Assembly (NCBI GenBank): GCA_964528445.1 | Contig: CAZGSL010000039.1 | Coordinates: 1-16,918 of the forward strand | Reading direction: 5' to 3' | DNA: 16,918 nucleotides | From: JAXHMM01 sp964528445 | GTDB taxonomy: Bacteria > Bacteroidota > Rhodothermia > Balneolales > Balneolaceae | In this document: positions 1 through 6,920 of the stretch, in pieces | Layout: every line of letters starts with the position of its first letter | How positions within the stretch are numbered: the stretch's first letter is position 1 | Program-made: the position numbers and the translations under genes | Notes under the pieces: generated by a model | What the model was told of the DNA's origin: nothing | Seen by the model: only the letters and a program-made list of their open reading frames with translations | The model's database searches: none

Positions 1-52
1 AAATCCAATTCGGGGTGAACCCCGAGTGTCGGTTCGAGTCCGACCGCCGGTA
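1..52 (+). tRNA. tRNA-Leu, 3' part only (cut by window start)
   Basis: The visible part begins in the 3' side of the anticodon loop and stem. It continues with a long variable arm, CGGGG-TGAA-CCCCG at 11-24, then a T arm (GTCGG, TTCGAGT loop, CCGAC at 28-44), the 3' acceptor strand CGCCGGT (45-51) and discriminator A52. A long variable arm limits the type to Leu, Ser or Tyr. The acceptor strand, implying a 5' strand near ACCGGCG, and discriminator A fit leucine best. The anticodon lies outside the window, so the isoacceptor is unknown. No CCA is encoded (CTT follows), so CCA must be added after transcription. Confidence 0.85.
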
Positions 53-173
53 CTTTTAAGCCATTGGAACGCAATATCTTACATCTCCCAAAACTATTGG
101 ACTGCTGTAAATTTCATCACTTCAATAACTTGAATTTCCTCCTGGTACAAGAGGTGGTTTGTCTGCCCCGTAT

Positions 174-626
174 ATGAAAAAGCTGCTTCTTCTGTTGCTG
201 CTGCTTCCCATGGGGCTTCAGGCGCAATCTGTTTCCGTTGATCCCTATTCGTTTCAAGCGTGGGGCGAATTGGAAGCCTCTACGATGATTTCTGTGGACT
301 ATAAAGTAGCAGGGCTTTTCCACGCAGGGCTTCACTACATTAAAGTTCACCGTACGCAATACTCCCCCCTTGCGGAAGAATCCACCTCTCCGTCTGCACT
401 CGGATTGTCTGTTACAACTCCTCGGATAATAGATATACTTCGAGGCGGCATCATCTATTTTACACGCAATTTCCCCACCCCTACCGACACAAAGTTTAAC
501 GCTTTTTTAGAAGCCTCATATGAGGTTATAGAACATTTCCGTATACATTACCGACATATTTCCAATATTGGCCTTGGAGATACAAATCATGGAATTGATT
601 ACATTGGCCTCTCCTACCATTTTTAG
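174..626 (+). CDS. PagL-like outer-membrane beta-barrel (putative lipid A deacylase / acyloxyacyl hydrolase family)
   Basis: This is a 150-residue secreted protein. An N-terminal signal peptide (MKK, eight leucines, then LQA before Q18) is followed by alternating beta-strand-like sequence ending in Tyr-His-Phe, the terminal aromatic typical of outer-membrane barrels. The last 26 residues read YRHISNIGLGD..HGIDYIG and resemble the catalytic end of PagL, which removes an acyl chain from lipid A. From memory, PagL uses His126, Ser128 and Glu140. Here H128 and S130 have the same H-x-S spacing, and the residue 12 after the serine is D142 instead of Glu. An upstream in-frame TTG at 159 would add five residues before the basic N-terminus, so I prefer the ATG at 174. 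The gene is clearly more AT-rich than its neighbours (20 G+C in 541-600 against 42 in 4201-4260) and lies next to a tRNA, which could indicate transfer. The family call is moderate; the enzyme activity is inferred. Confidence 0.6.
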   Translation: MKKLLLLLLLLPMGLQAQSVSVDPYSFQAWGELEASTMISVDYKVAGLFHAGLHYIKVHRTQYSPLAEESTSPSALGLSVTTPRIIDILRGGIIYFTRNFPTPTDTKFNAFLEASYEVIEHFRIHYRHISNIGLGDTNHGIDYIGLSYHF

Positions 627-707
627 ATCCGGCATGATCGATTACCTGTACTACCAATTTCTGTGATAAAAACTTTTGGGTTGATTAGAGTATGGGGCAC
701 CTTTTTA

Positions 708-785
708 TTTGATTAATAGCATGGAATACCTTTTAATATCTTTTAAGTTAATCAAACTTTAAGGTTTTGAATTTATTTCAAAACC
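708..785 (+). promoter_or_regulatory. AT-rich leader with two inverted repeats upstream of the propeller lipoprotein
   Basis: The interval 627-826 has no gene. It holds two exact 9-bp inverted repeats. TTTGATTAA (708-716) pairs with TTAATCAAA (748-756) across 31 nt. GGTTTTGAA (763-771) pairs with TTCAAAACC (777-785) across only 5 nt, which would give a compact hairpin about 41 nt before the ATG at 827. TTGATTA also occurs at 681-687, so this word appears three times in the leader. No T-run follows the hairpin, so it is not a canonical terminator. Operator or mRNA-leader roles are possible but unproven, and I could not place a convincing -33/-7 pair. Confidence 0.35.
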
Positions 786-826
786 CACGTCAGAGAAATT
801 GTTCATCCCAATTCAAAACATTCACA

Positions 827-2011
827 ATGAGACGTTTTACTTCCATTCTGGCGCTTTTTATAGCAGCCCTGTTTCTCACCTCCTGTCTCGACGGAATTTT
901 CAGCAGCGGTGACGATGATAACGGGGAGAGCACCGACACCGGCACCCTGGAAGTTACCACCCAGACCAACGGCTCCGATATTGACTCCGACGGATATGTA
1001 ATCAGCATTGATGGAGAATCGGCTACGGAAAATGCCGATCCCTCTGATACGATCTACTTCACCGACCTCGAGGAAGGTTCGTACCAGGTCGTCCTTGATA
1101 CCTCAAGCGTATCCTCAAACTGCGCACTGGAAAATGGCGCCGCATCCAAAAACGTAACGGTTGTTGCCGGCGATACCACATCGACCACCTACGAGGTGAC
1201 CTGCCAGCAAATCGCGGGAAATAAGATTGTGTTCGCCAGTGATCGCGACGGGGACCTGGAGATATTTCTGATGAACGCGGACGGTTCCAATCCGCAGCAA
1301 ATAACCGACAATACGTCCACGGACACATTCCCGGTTCTCTCAAACGACGGTACCAAAATTGCCTTCTACAGTGATCGGGGAACAGCCAGCGGCGAATTGT
1401 ATATTATGGATGTAGACGGTTCCGACGTGCAGCAGGTAACCAGCTCCCCTTCCGCGCCCCAGTTCTACAGCTGGTCGCCCGACGATTCCAAAATCGTCTA
1501 TTCCGATCCCCGTAGCGGAAACTACGAGATTTATACGATTGATATCGACGGAAACAACCGCACGCGGCTGACCAGCGACACTTCGCTCGATATAGATCCG
1601 GACTGGTCGGCCGATGGAAGAATCGCCTTCCGGAGCGATCGAAGCGGCTCCCAGGAGATTCACACCATGGACGTCGACGGAAGCGACAAAGAGCAGATTA
1701 CAAGCGACACAGGCGCCCTGCCCCGGTGGTCTCCCGACGGAAGTCAGATCGCATTTGCCTCCGGACGGAGTGGCAATATGGAGATTTATGTGATGAACAG
1801 TGATGGCACCGGACTCCTGCAGGTAACCAATCACGGTGATTTTGACACGTTCCCCACCTGGTCGCCGGACGGCAGTTCGATTGCTTTTCAGACCGACCGG
1901 GACGGCAACGATGAAATTTACAGGATCAGTTCCGACGGAACCGGTTCGGTGGTCAATCTTACGGTGGAGATGGGCGATGACACGCTTCCCCACTGGAGCC
2001 CGGTGGAATGA
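827..2011 (+). CDS. Lipoprotein with N-terminal Ig-like domain and TolB-like (PD40) beta-propeller
   Basis: This 394-residue protein starts at the ATG at 827. The signal sequence ends in a lipobox LTSC with Cys20, so the mature protein should be lipid-anchored. An acidic Asp/Gly/Ser linker and a region with Ig/PEGA-like character (about 37-130, containing two cysteines) come next. From about residue 132 to the end there are six repeats of the TolB/PD40 type (SDRDGDLEIFLMNADGS, then SWSPDDSKIVYS and similar). Each has D-G-S/N turns and W-S-P-D-G strands, as expected for a six-bladed propeller. Such domains usually bind peptides or proteins; the partner here is unknown. An in-frame TTG at 767 would add 20 hydrophilic residues and spoil the signal peptide. 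No Shine-Dalgarno sequence is visible. The gene has its own long leader, so it is probably transcribed separately from the PagL-like gene. The fold is well supported and the role is not known. Confidence 0.85.
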   Translation: MRRFTSILALFIAALFLTSCLDGIFSSGDDDNGESTDTGTLEVTTQTNGSDIDSDGYVISIDGESATENADPSDTIYFTDLEEGSYQVVLDTSSVSSNCALENGAASKNVTVVAGDTTSTTYEVTCQQIAGNKIVFASDRDGDLEIFLMNADGSNPQQITDNTSTDTFPVLSNDGTKIAFYSDRGTASGELYIMDVDGSDVQQVTSSPSAPQFYSWSPDDSKIVYSDPRSGNYEIYTIDIDGNNRTRLTSDTSLDIDPDWSADGRIAFRSDRSGSQEIHTMDVDGSDKEQITSDTGALPRWSPDGSQIAFASGRSGNMEIYVMNSDGTGLLQVTNHGDFDTFPTWSPDGSSIAFQTDRDGNDEIYRISSDGTGSVVNLTVEMGDDTLPHWSPVE

Positions 2012-2041
2012 TCCTTATCCGCCCAAAGAGATAAAAAAAGT

Positions 2042-2069
2042 AAAATCGGGCCACCGGGGCTTTCTTTTT
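2042..2069 (+). terminator. Possible weak intrinsic terminator after the propeller lipoprotein
   Basis: About 30 nt after the stop there is an A-rich run (AAAA at 2042-2045), a small GC stem (GCC 2050-2052 with GGC 2058-2060, loop ACCGG) and then TTTCTTTTT (2061-2069). The A and T runs could extend the stem, with G-T pairs and a mismatch between. The core is only three GC pairs, so support is weak. The rest of the gap to 2156 shows nothing I can assign. Confidence 0.35.
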
Positions 2070-2156
2070 AGGCAGATATTTAAATCTTGTAAAAGGTTTG
2101 ATAACCTTCGGAGAGGTATTCGCTCTTTTTATAACCGGAACCTAGTCTTCAATTCC

Positions 2157-4688
2157 ATGCTTAGAAAGAAATCACCGCTCGTCTTACTATTGACCCTGCT
2201 TCTGCTGTCGGGGCTCAGCCATACCGCGCTGGCACAGGATCATCCCGACATCCGGGAGCAGTACCTTACTCCTCCCGATGACATAGCCGAGGAGGTGCTG
2301 GCGCCCCGTCATCTAAATGTAACCCTTTATAATCTGGCGCCGGGATCGGAATATTTTCTGAATACCCTGGAAAGCGGTCTCACCCCCCTCTCCCGGTTCG
2401 CCAAACCCTACTACAATCTCGGGGGACTGCAGATTGATCCGCAGGCCAGCCGCGAAAGGGGCATGACCACCCACTCGACGAACGGCCTGGAGCTGATTGA
2501 TTCGCGCACGGGCGAAAAAGCAACCATCGAGACCCCGGACGACGTTCTCGTCTCCGACGCGAGCTGGTCGCCCGACGGATCCCAGGTGGCCTATTTCGCG
2601 CACGCCGAGGACAACACACATATCTATGTGGCCGATACCGAAAGCGGGGAATCCCGGCGCGTCTCTCCCCGTCCCGTTCTTGCCACTCTCGTCGACGACC
2701 TGGAGTGGTCGGGAGACGGCCAGTTTCTCTTCACCGTGCTGGTGCCGGAAAACCGCGGATCAGAGCCCGAAAAATCTGCGACTCCCCAAGCCCTGAAGGT
2801 ACGCAAAACCACCGATGAGGAGAACCGGCTGAGGACCTACCAGGATCTTCTGGAAAATCCCTATGAGATGGAGCTCCTTGAGTATCACACCACGGGGCAA
2901 CTGGCCCGCATCAACGTGGATAACCGGAATACCAGGAACATCGGCGATCCGGCCATGATTTCCGGCATCAACCCGTCTCCCTCGGCCGAATACGTCATCG
3001 TTGAAACCATGCAGCGTCCCTTCTCCTACATTGTGCCCTACTATGACTTCCCGGGCAAAGAGGAGATCTGGGACCTCGACGGCAACGTCATGGCTGAGCT
3101 CTCCCACAGCGAGACAGATGCCGGTGTGCCCGGACACGAGGAAACCGAGGACTACGGGCGCCGGAATATCGAATGGCGTCCCGACGGAAACGGATTGAGC
3201 CTGCTGCTCGCCTCCGATGCCGGTGAGGAAGAGGAAGAAGGCGACGAAGAGGAGGAAGAAGAGGAGGAGACCGACGAGGAGGAGACCGACCGGGTCATGC
3301 AGTGGCTGCCTCCCTTCGGTGAAGACGACATGCAGGTGGTGTACGAGACCGAGAACGAAATGGACGACGTGGAGTACAACCAGGAGGCCGACATCCTCTT
3401 TATCTCGGAAGAGACGGGTGGCGACGAGCATCTCTACGCAGTATTCCTGGACAGTCCGGACGAGACCCATACCATATACCGCTACGAAGAAGACGACTTC
3501 TACGCCGATCCGGGCAATCTCATGAGCAAACCTGGCAGCAACGGCGTCTCCGTCGTTCGTCTGACGCCCGACCAGGAGAGTGTGTACCTCTCCGGAACCC
3601 AGTATCACGAGGATTACCTCGAGAACGCACCCCAGCCCTTCATTGACCGGATGGACATCCGTTCGGGAGAAAAAGAGCGCGTCTTCCTGAGCGCGGAAGA
3701 TGTGGAGGAGGATCCCGCAGCGCTGCTGGACGATGAGGCCTCGGAGATTGTCGTCACCCGGGAATCCCCCACCATGCATCCCGACTCCTGGCTGGTGGAC
3801 ACCGGATCGGGCGAGATGACCAGGCTTACCGACAACGCGGACTACAACAGCGACATTACTCAGGCCCAGCGCGAGCGCTTCAAGGTGGAACGGGCCGATG
3901 GATTTGAGTTCTGGGTGGAAGTTACCCTGCCGTCCGACTGGAACGGGGAGCCGCTTCCCGGCATCATCTGGCACTATCCCACCGAATACGACGATCAGGA
4001 AGATTACGACGAAAGCCAGCGGTACTACAACAAGAACAGTTTCCCCGGTGTCTATACCCGCTCCATGGAGTTTCTCATCAAGCGCGGGTACGCGGTCATC
4101 GACGCCGACTGGCCCATTGCTGCCGAGCGGGGCGGGCCGAACGACGGCTTTGTCTGGAGTATCCAGCAGAACGCCACGGCGGTCATCGACTCCGCCGACG
4201 CCCGCGGTTACATCGACCGGACCCGCATGGCCATCGGGGGACACTCCTACGGGGCGTTCGGCACGGCCAACGCCATGGTCAACACTTCCTTGTTCAAGGC
4301 GGGCATCGCGGGGGACGGAAACTACAACCGTACGCTGACGCCCATGGGCTTTCAGCGCGAGCCGAGGGACCTCTGGCGCGGAATGGACCGCTACCTCTCC
4401 ATGTCGCCCATCTTCAAGGCCGACCAGCTGGACGGAGCCCTGCTGATGTACCACGGGGCGATGGACCAGAACGTGGGTACCTGGCCCATCCACTCCAAAC
4501 GGATGTTCCATGCCCTGAACGGGATCGGAAAGACCGCGGCCATGTACATGTATCCCCACGAGGCCCATGGCCCGGGAGCGCGTGAGACCCAGCTCGACCT
4601 GTGGACGCGCTGGGTGAACTGGCTTGACCACTATGTGAAAAACGCCGGAGATCCGGTTACCGAAGCGGAACTGGGCGGCGAGAACTAA
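2157..4688 (+). CDS. Secreted S9 family serine peptidase, glutamyl-endopeptidase-like (S9D type)
   Basis: This is an 843-residue exported prolyl-oligopeptidase-family peptidase. The ATG at 2157 gives a clean signal peptide (basic MLRKK, leucine-rich core, cleavage ALA before Q27); the frame stays open about 107 codons further upstream only as a shadow of the preceding gene. The N-terminal part, to about residue 590, is a propeller-like domain (WSPDGSQVAYFA and similar). The C-terminal part is the alpha/beta-hydrolase domain with GHSYG around Ser697, Asp770 in HGAMDQN and His804 in HEAHG. The stretch YNRTLTPMGFQ just after the serine matches my memory of the chloroplast glutamyl endopeptidase (CGEP) group. 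An acidic insert at 357-378 carries 19 Asp/Glu in 22 residues and is coded by a GAG/GAA-rich tract. The M1 peptidase gene starts 24 nt downstream, so cotranscription is likely. The peptidase fold and triad are clear; Glu specificity is inferred. Confidence 0.9.
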   Translation: MLRKKSPLVLLLTLLLLSGLSHTALAQDHPDIREQYLTPPDDIAEEVLAPRHLNVTLYNLAPGSEYFLNTLESGLTPLSRFAKPYYNLGGLQIDPQASRERGMTTHSTNGLELIDSRTGEKATIETPDDVLVSDASWSPDGSQVAYFAHAEDNTHIYVADTESGESRRVSPRPVLATLVDDLEWSGDGQFLFTVLVPENRGSEPEKSATPQALKVRKTTDEENRLRTYQDLLENPYEMELLEYHTTGQLARINVDNRNTRNIGDPAMISGINPSPSAEYVIVETMQRPFSYIVPYYDFPGKEEIWDLDGNVMAELSHSETDAGVPGHEETEDYGRRNIEWRPDGNGLSLLLASDAGEEEEEGDEEEEEEEETDEEETDRVMQWLPPFGEDDMQVVYETENEMDDVEYNQEADILFISEETGGDEHLYAVFLDSPDETHTIYRYEEDDFYADPGNLMSKPGSNGVSVVRLTPDQESVYLSGTQYHEDYLENAPQPFIDRMDIRSGEKERVFLSAEDVEEDPAALLDDEASEIVVTRESPTMHPDSWLVDTGSGEMTRLTDNADYNSDITQAQRERFKVERADGFEFWVEVTLPSDWNGEPLPGIIWHYPTEYDDQEDYDESQRYYNKNSFPGVYTRSMEFLIKRGYAVIDADWPIAAERGGPNDGFVWSIQQNATAVIDSADARGYIDRTRMAIGGHSYGAFGTANAMVNTSLFKAGIAGDGNYNRTLTPMGFQREPRDLWRGMDRYLSMSPIFKADQLDGALLMYHGAMDQNVGTWPIHSKRMFHALNGIGKTAAMYMYPHEAHGPGARETQLDLWTRWVNWLDHYVKNAGDPVTEAELGGEN

Positions 4689-4712
4689 CGCGGCAGCTAA
4701 ATTTCCCGCCTC

Positions 4713-6764
4713 ATGCCTGACGCGTTAAAACTTCCCGGAGGATCCCTTCTCGGGGCTATTCCGCTATGTCTGATGATCCTGGGGGGATGCGCCTCCACCC
4801 AGCCGGATACTCTCGAAGAGCAGGATACGGCCGACTCGGTTGCTGTCGATTCCACGTTCCCCTACCTGTCCGACCGCCCGGTTCCCAATCCCATTAGTCA
4901 TGAGATTCCCCCCTCCTTTTACCGCGCCGTAGAGAAAGGGACGCGGACGCACTCCGGCGAACCCGGGCCGAGATACTGGACTCAGCAAACCGAATACCGG
5001 ATCGACGTGGAACTCCATCCCTCCGAAAAAATCCTGACGGGATCTTCCGCCATCCGATACGTGAACAACTCGCCCGACACCCTGAATGTATTGGTGCTGG
5101 AACTGGCACAGAATGTTCACAAGGAGGGCATGGTCCGCAACGAAATGACCGAGGTCACCGGCGGCATGAGGATTGACACCCTGGTTATTCGAGGCTCGGG
5201 TGCGCAGGAAAGCCGGCAGTATTTCCAGGCCCTCCGGGACAACCGCTCCTCCTACTATGTAGAGGGCACACAAATGATCGTGCGGCCCAGCCGCCCACTG
5301 ATGCCTGGTTCCTCGGTCGCACTTAACCTGGAGTGGGAAATGGATATTCCCCAGCAGGGAGCGGGCGGACGAATGGGATACAGCCAGGACAACCTGTTTT
5401 ACCTGGGATACTGGTACCCGAAAATGCAGGTGTACGACGACGTAAACGGCTGGTTCACCGATCCCTTCCGGATAAACTCAGAATTTTATCACGGTTTCGG
5501 AAGCTACGAACTCAACATTACCGTCCCGGAGCAGTGGATCGTATCTGCTACGGGTGAGCTGACCAACGCGAAAGAGGTGCTGCAGCCCCGCATTTACAGC
5601 CGGCTCCAGAGGGCTCATGCCAGCGATTCGGTCATGCAGGTGGCGGGCAGGGATGATTTCGACAACGTCACCGTCTCGCCGCAGGAGGGGAAAGTGACCT
5701 GGTCGTTTGAAGCCGAGAACGTTCGCGACGTCGCCTTCGGCGTTACAAGGCAGTCGATGTGGGATGCCGTCCGGGCACCCGCGGGAGATCGGGACGGGGA
5801 CGGCCAGACGGAATATACCCACATCAACGCATTCTACCGAAGTTCGGCCCCGCAGTGGGAAAACGCCGCGCGATTCTCCCGCCACAGCATCTCCTACCTT
5901 TCCGATTTCACGGGGCTTCCCTATCCGTGGCGCCACATGACGGCGGTCGAGGGAGGCGGCATCATCGGCGGCGGCATGGAATTTCCCATGATGACCCTTA
6001 TCGGCTCCTACAATGGCCAGCCCGCCTCCTCCCTCTACGCGGTGATCGCCCATGAACTGGCCCACATGTGGGTACCTATGATGGTCAGTACCAACGAACG
6101 CCGCTACAGCTGGATGGACGAGGGAACAACGACGTTTAACGAGGATAACGCAAAGAGCGACTACTACCCGGACACCGATTTCAAGATGCAGACCTTCGAA
6201 AGTTACCTGGGCATAACCGGCACCGGACTGGAGGGGCCCGTCATGCGATGGTCCGATTTTCATTACAGCAATGCCGCCTACGGGACAGCCTCCTATCCCA
6301 AGCCCGCCAGCATCCTCTTCGCCCTGCGCGGACTGCTGGGCGAGGAACTCTTTTCCGAGGCCTACCGTACCTTCCTGGAGCGCTGGCAGTACAAACATCC
6401 CTACCCATGGGACTTTTTCAACACGTTCGAGGATGTGGCCGGGAGGGATCTCGACTGGTTCTGGCGAAGCTGGTACTACGAGGCGTGGGTACTGGACCAG
6501 GCCGTGGGACGCGTGCAATCCACGGAATCCGGCACCCGCATCCTCATAGAGGACCGGGGTGAGGTGCCCATGCCGGCCCATGTACGGATAACGTACGAGG
6601 ACCATACCACGGAAACCCGTACCGTAGCGGTGGAACACTGGCTCAAGGGCAATACCACCCGGCTCATAGAACTCCACAACGGCAAGCAGGTGACGCGTGT
6701 GGAGATCGATTCCGAACGGCGCTACCCGGACGCCGACCGCGGAAACAATACCTGGCAGAAATAA
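4713..6764 (+). CDS. M1 family zinc metallopeptidase, lipoprotein (aminopeptidase N-like)
   Basis: This is a 683-residue membrane-anchored metallopeptidase of the gluzincin M1 clan. The signal sequence ends in lipobox LGGC with Cys26. The N-terminal beta-rich domain is followed by the catalytic domain. The exopeptidase motif GGMEF sits at 420-424. The zinc site is HELAH (His447, Glu448, His451) with the third ligand Glu470 exactly 18 residues later in WMDEG. The likely transition-state tyrosine is Tyr528 in ASYPKPAS. The end of the catalytic domain (YKHPYPWDFFNTFEDVAG, then DLDWFWRSWYYE) is typical of bacterial M1 proteins that lack the long C-terminal helical domain of PepN. All key residues are present. 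The gene follows the S9 peptidase by 24 nt and probably shares its transcript, suggesting an endopeptidase and an aminopeptidase working on the same peptides at the envelope. The ATG at 4713 is the only start giving a signal peptide; no Shine-Dalgarno is seen. Confidence 0.9.
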   Translation: MPDALKLPGGSLLGAIPLCLMILGGCASTQPDTLEEQDTADSVAVDSTFPYLSDRPVPNPISHEIPPSFYRAVEKGTRTHSGEPGPRYWTQQTEYRIDVELHPSEKILTGSSAIRYVNNSPDTLNVLVLELAQNVHKEGMVRNEMTEVTGGMRIDTLVIRGSGAQESRQYFQALRDNRSSYYVEGTQMIVRPSRPLMPGSSVALNLEWEMDIPQQGAGGRMGYSQDNLFYLGYWYPKMQVYDDVNGWFTDPFRINSEFYHGFGSYELNITVPEQWIVSATGELTNAKEVLQPRIYSRLQRAHASDSVMQVAGRDDFDNVTVSPQEGKVTWSFEAENVRDVAFGVTRQSMWDAVRAPAGDRDGDGQTEYTHINAFYRSSAPQWENAARFSRHSISYLSDFTGLPYPWRHMTAVEGGGIIGGGMEFPMMTLIGSYNGQPASSLYAVIAHELAHMWVPMMVSTNERRYSWMDEGTTTFNEDNAKSDYYPDTDFKMQTFESYLGITGTGLEGPVMRWSDFHYSNAAYGTASYPKPASILFALRGLLGEELFSEAYRTFLERWQYKHPYPWDFFNTFEDVAGRDLDWFWRSWYYEAWVLDQAVGRVQSTESGTRILIEDRGEVPMPAHVRITYEDHTTETRTVAVEHWLKGNTTRLIELHNGKQVTRVEIDSERRYPDADRGNNTWQK

Positions 6765-6786
6765 GTTGGCGGAACAAGCGTTTCAC

Positions 6787-6873
6787 GTTGGAACAGGAAG
6801 GCGATTATAAAGCTTGTATTATATATTAAAATCCGTAAAAGGGCGTACCCTTCCAACTGCTGCTGCTTATAAT
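6787..6873 (+). promoter_or_regulatory. Putative control region of the two-component operon
   Basis: The 156-nt gap before the kinase contains an exact 7-bp inverted repeat, GTTGGAA (6787-6793) and TTCCAAC (6851-6857). A small hairpin AAGGG-CGTA-CCCTT (6839-6852) nests at the right arm. An exact TATAAT at 6868-6873 lies 47 nt before the ATG at 6921, but no good -35 is present at the usual distance. The gap is AT-rich relative to the flanking genes. A promoter here is plausible; the palindrome could be an operator for the downstream regulator, which is inference. Confidence 0.3.
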
Positions 6874-6920
6874 TATATTGATCTGACTTGCCCGGCAATA
6901 AATCATTCCCGAACAACCCG

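Noticed and set aside
159..173. TTG start five codons upstream of the PagL-like ATG
   Set aside because: The ATG at 174 gives the standard MKK signal-peptide start; the added residues have no support.
2760..4631. Long open frame on the minus strand (623 codons)
   Set aside because: It lies opposite the S9 peptidase, whose triad, signal peptide and family sequence are clear; the antisense translation is low-complexity and looks like a GC-rich shadow.
5478..6677. 399-codon minus-strand frame opposite the M1 peptidase
   Set aside because: It is antisense to the zinc-site region, with no signal, domain or start context.
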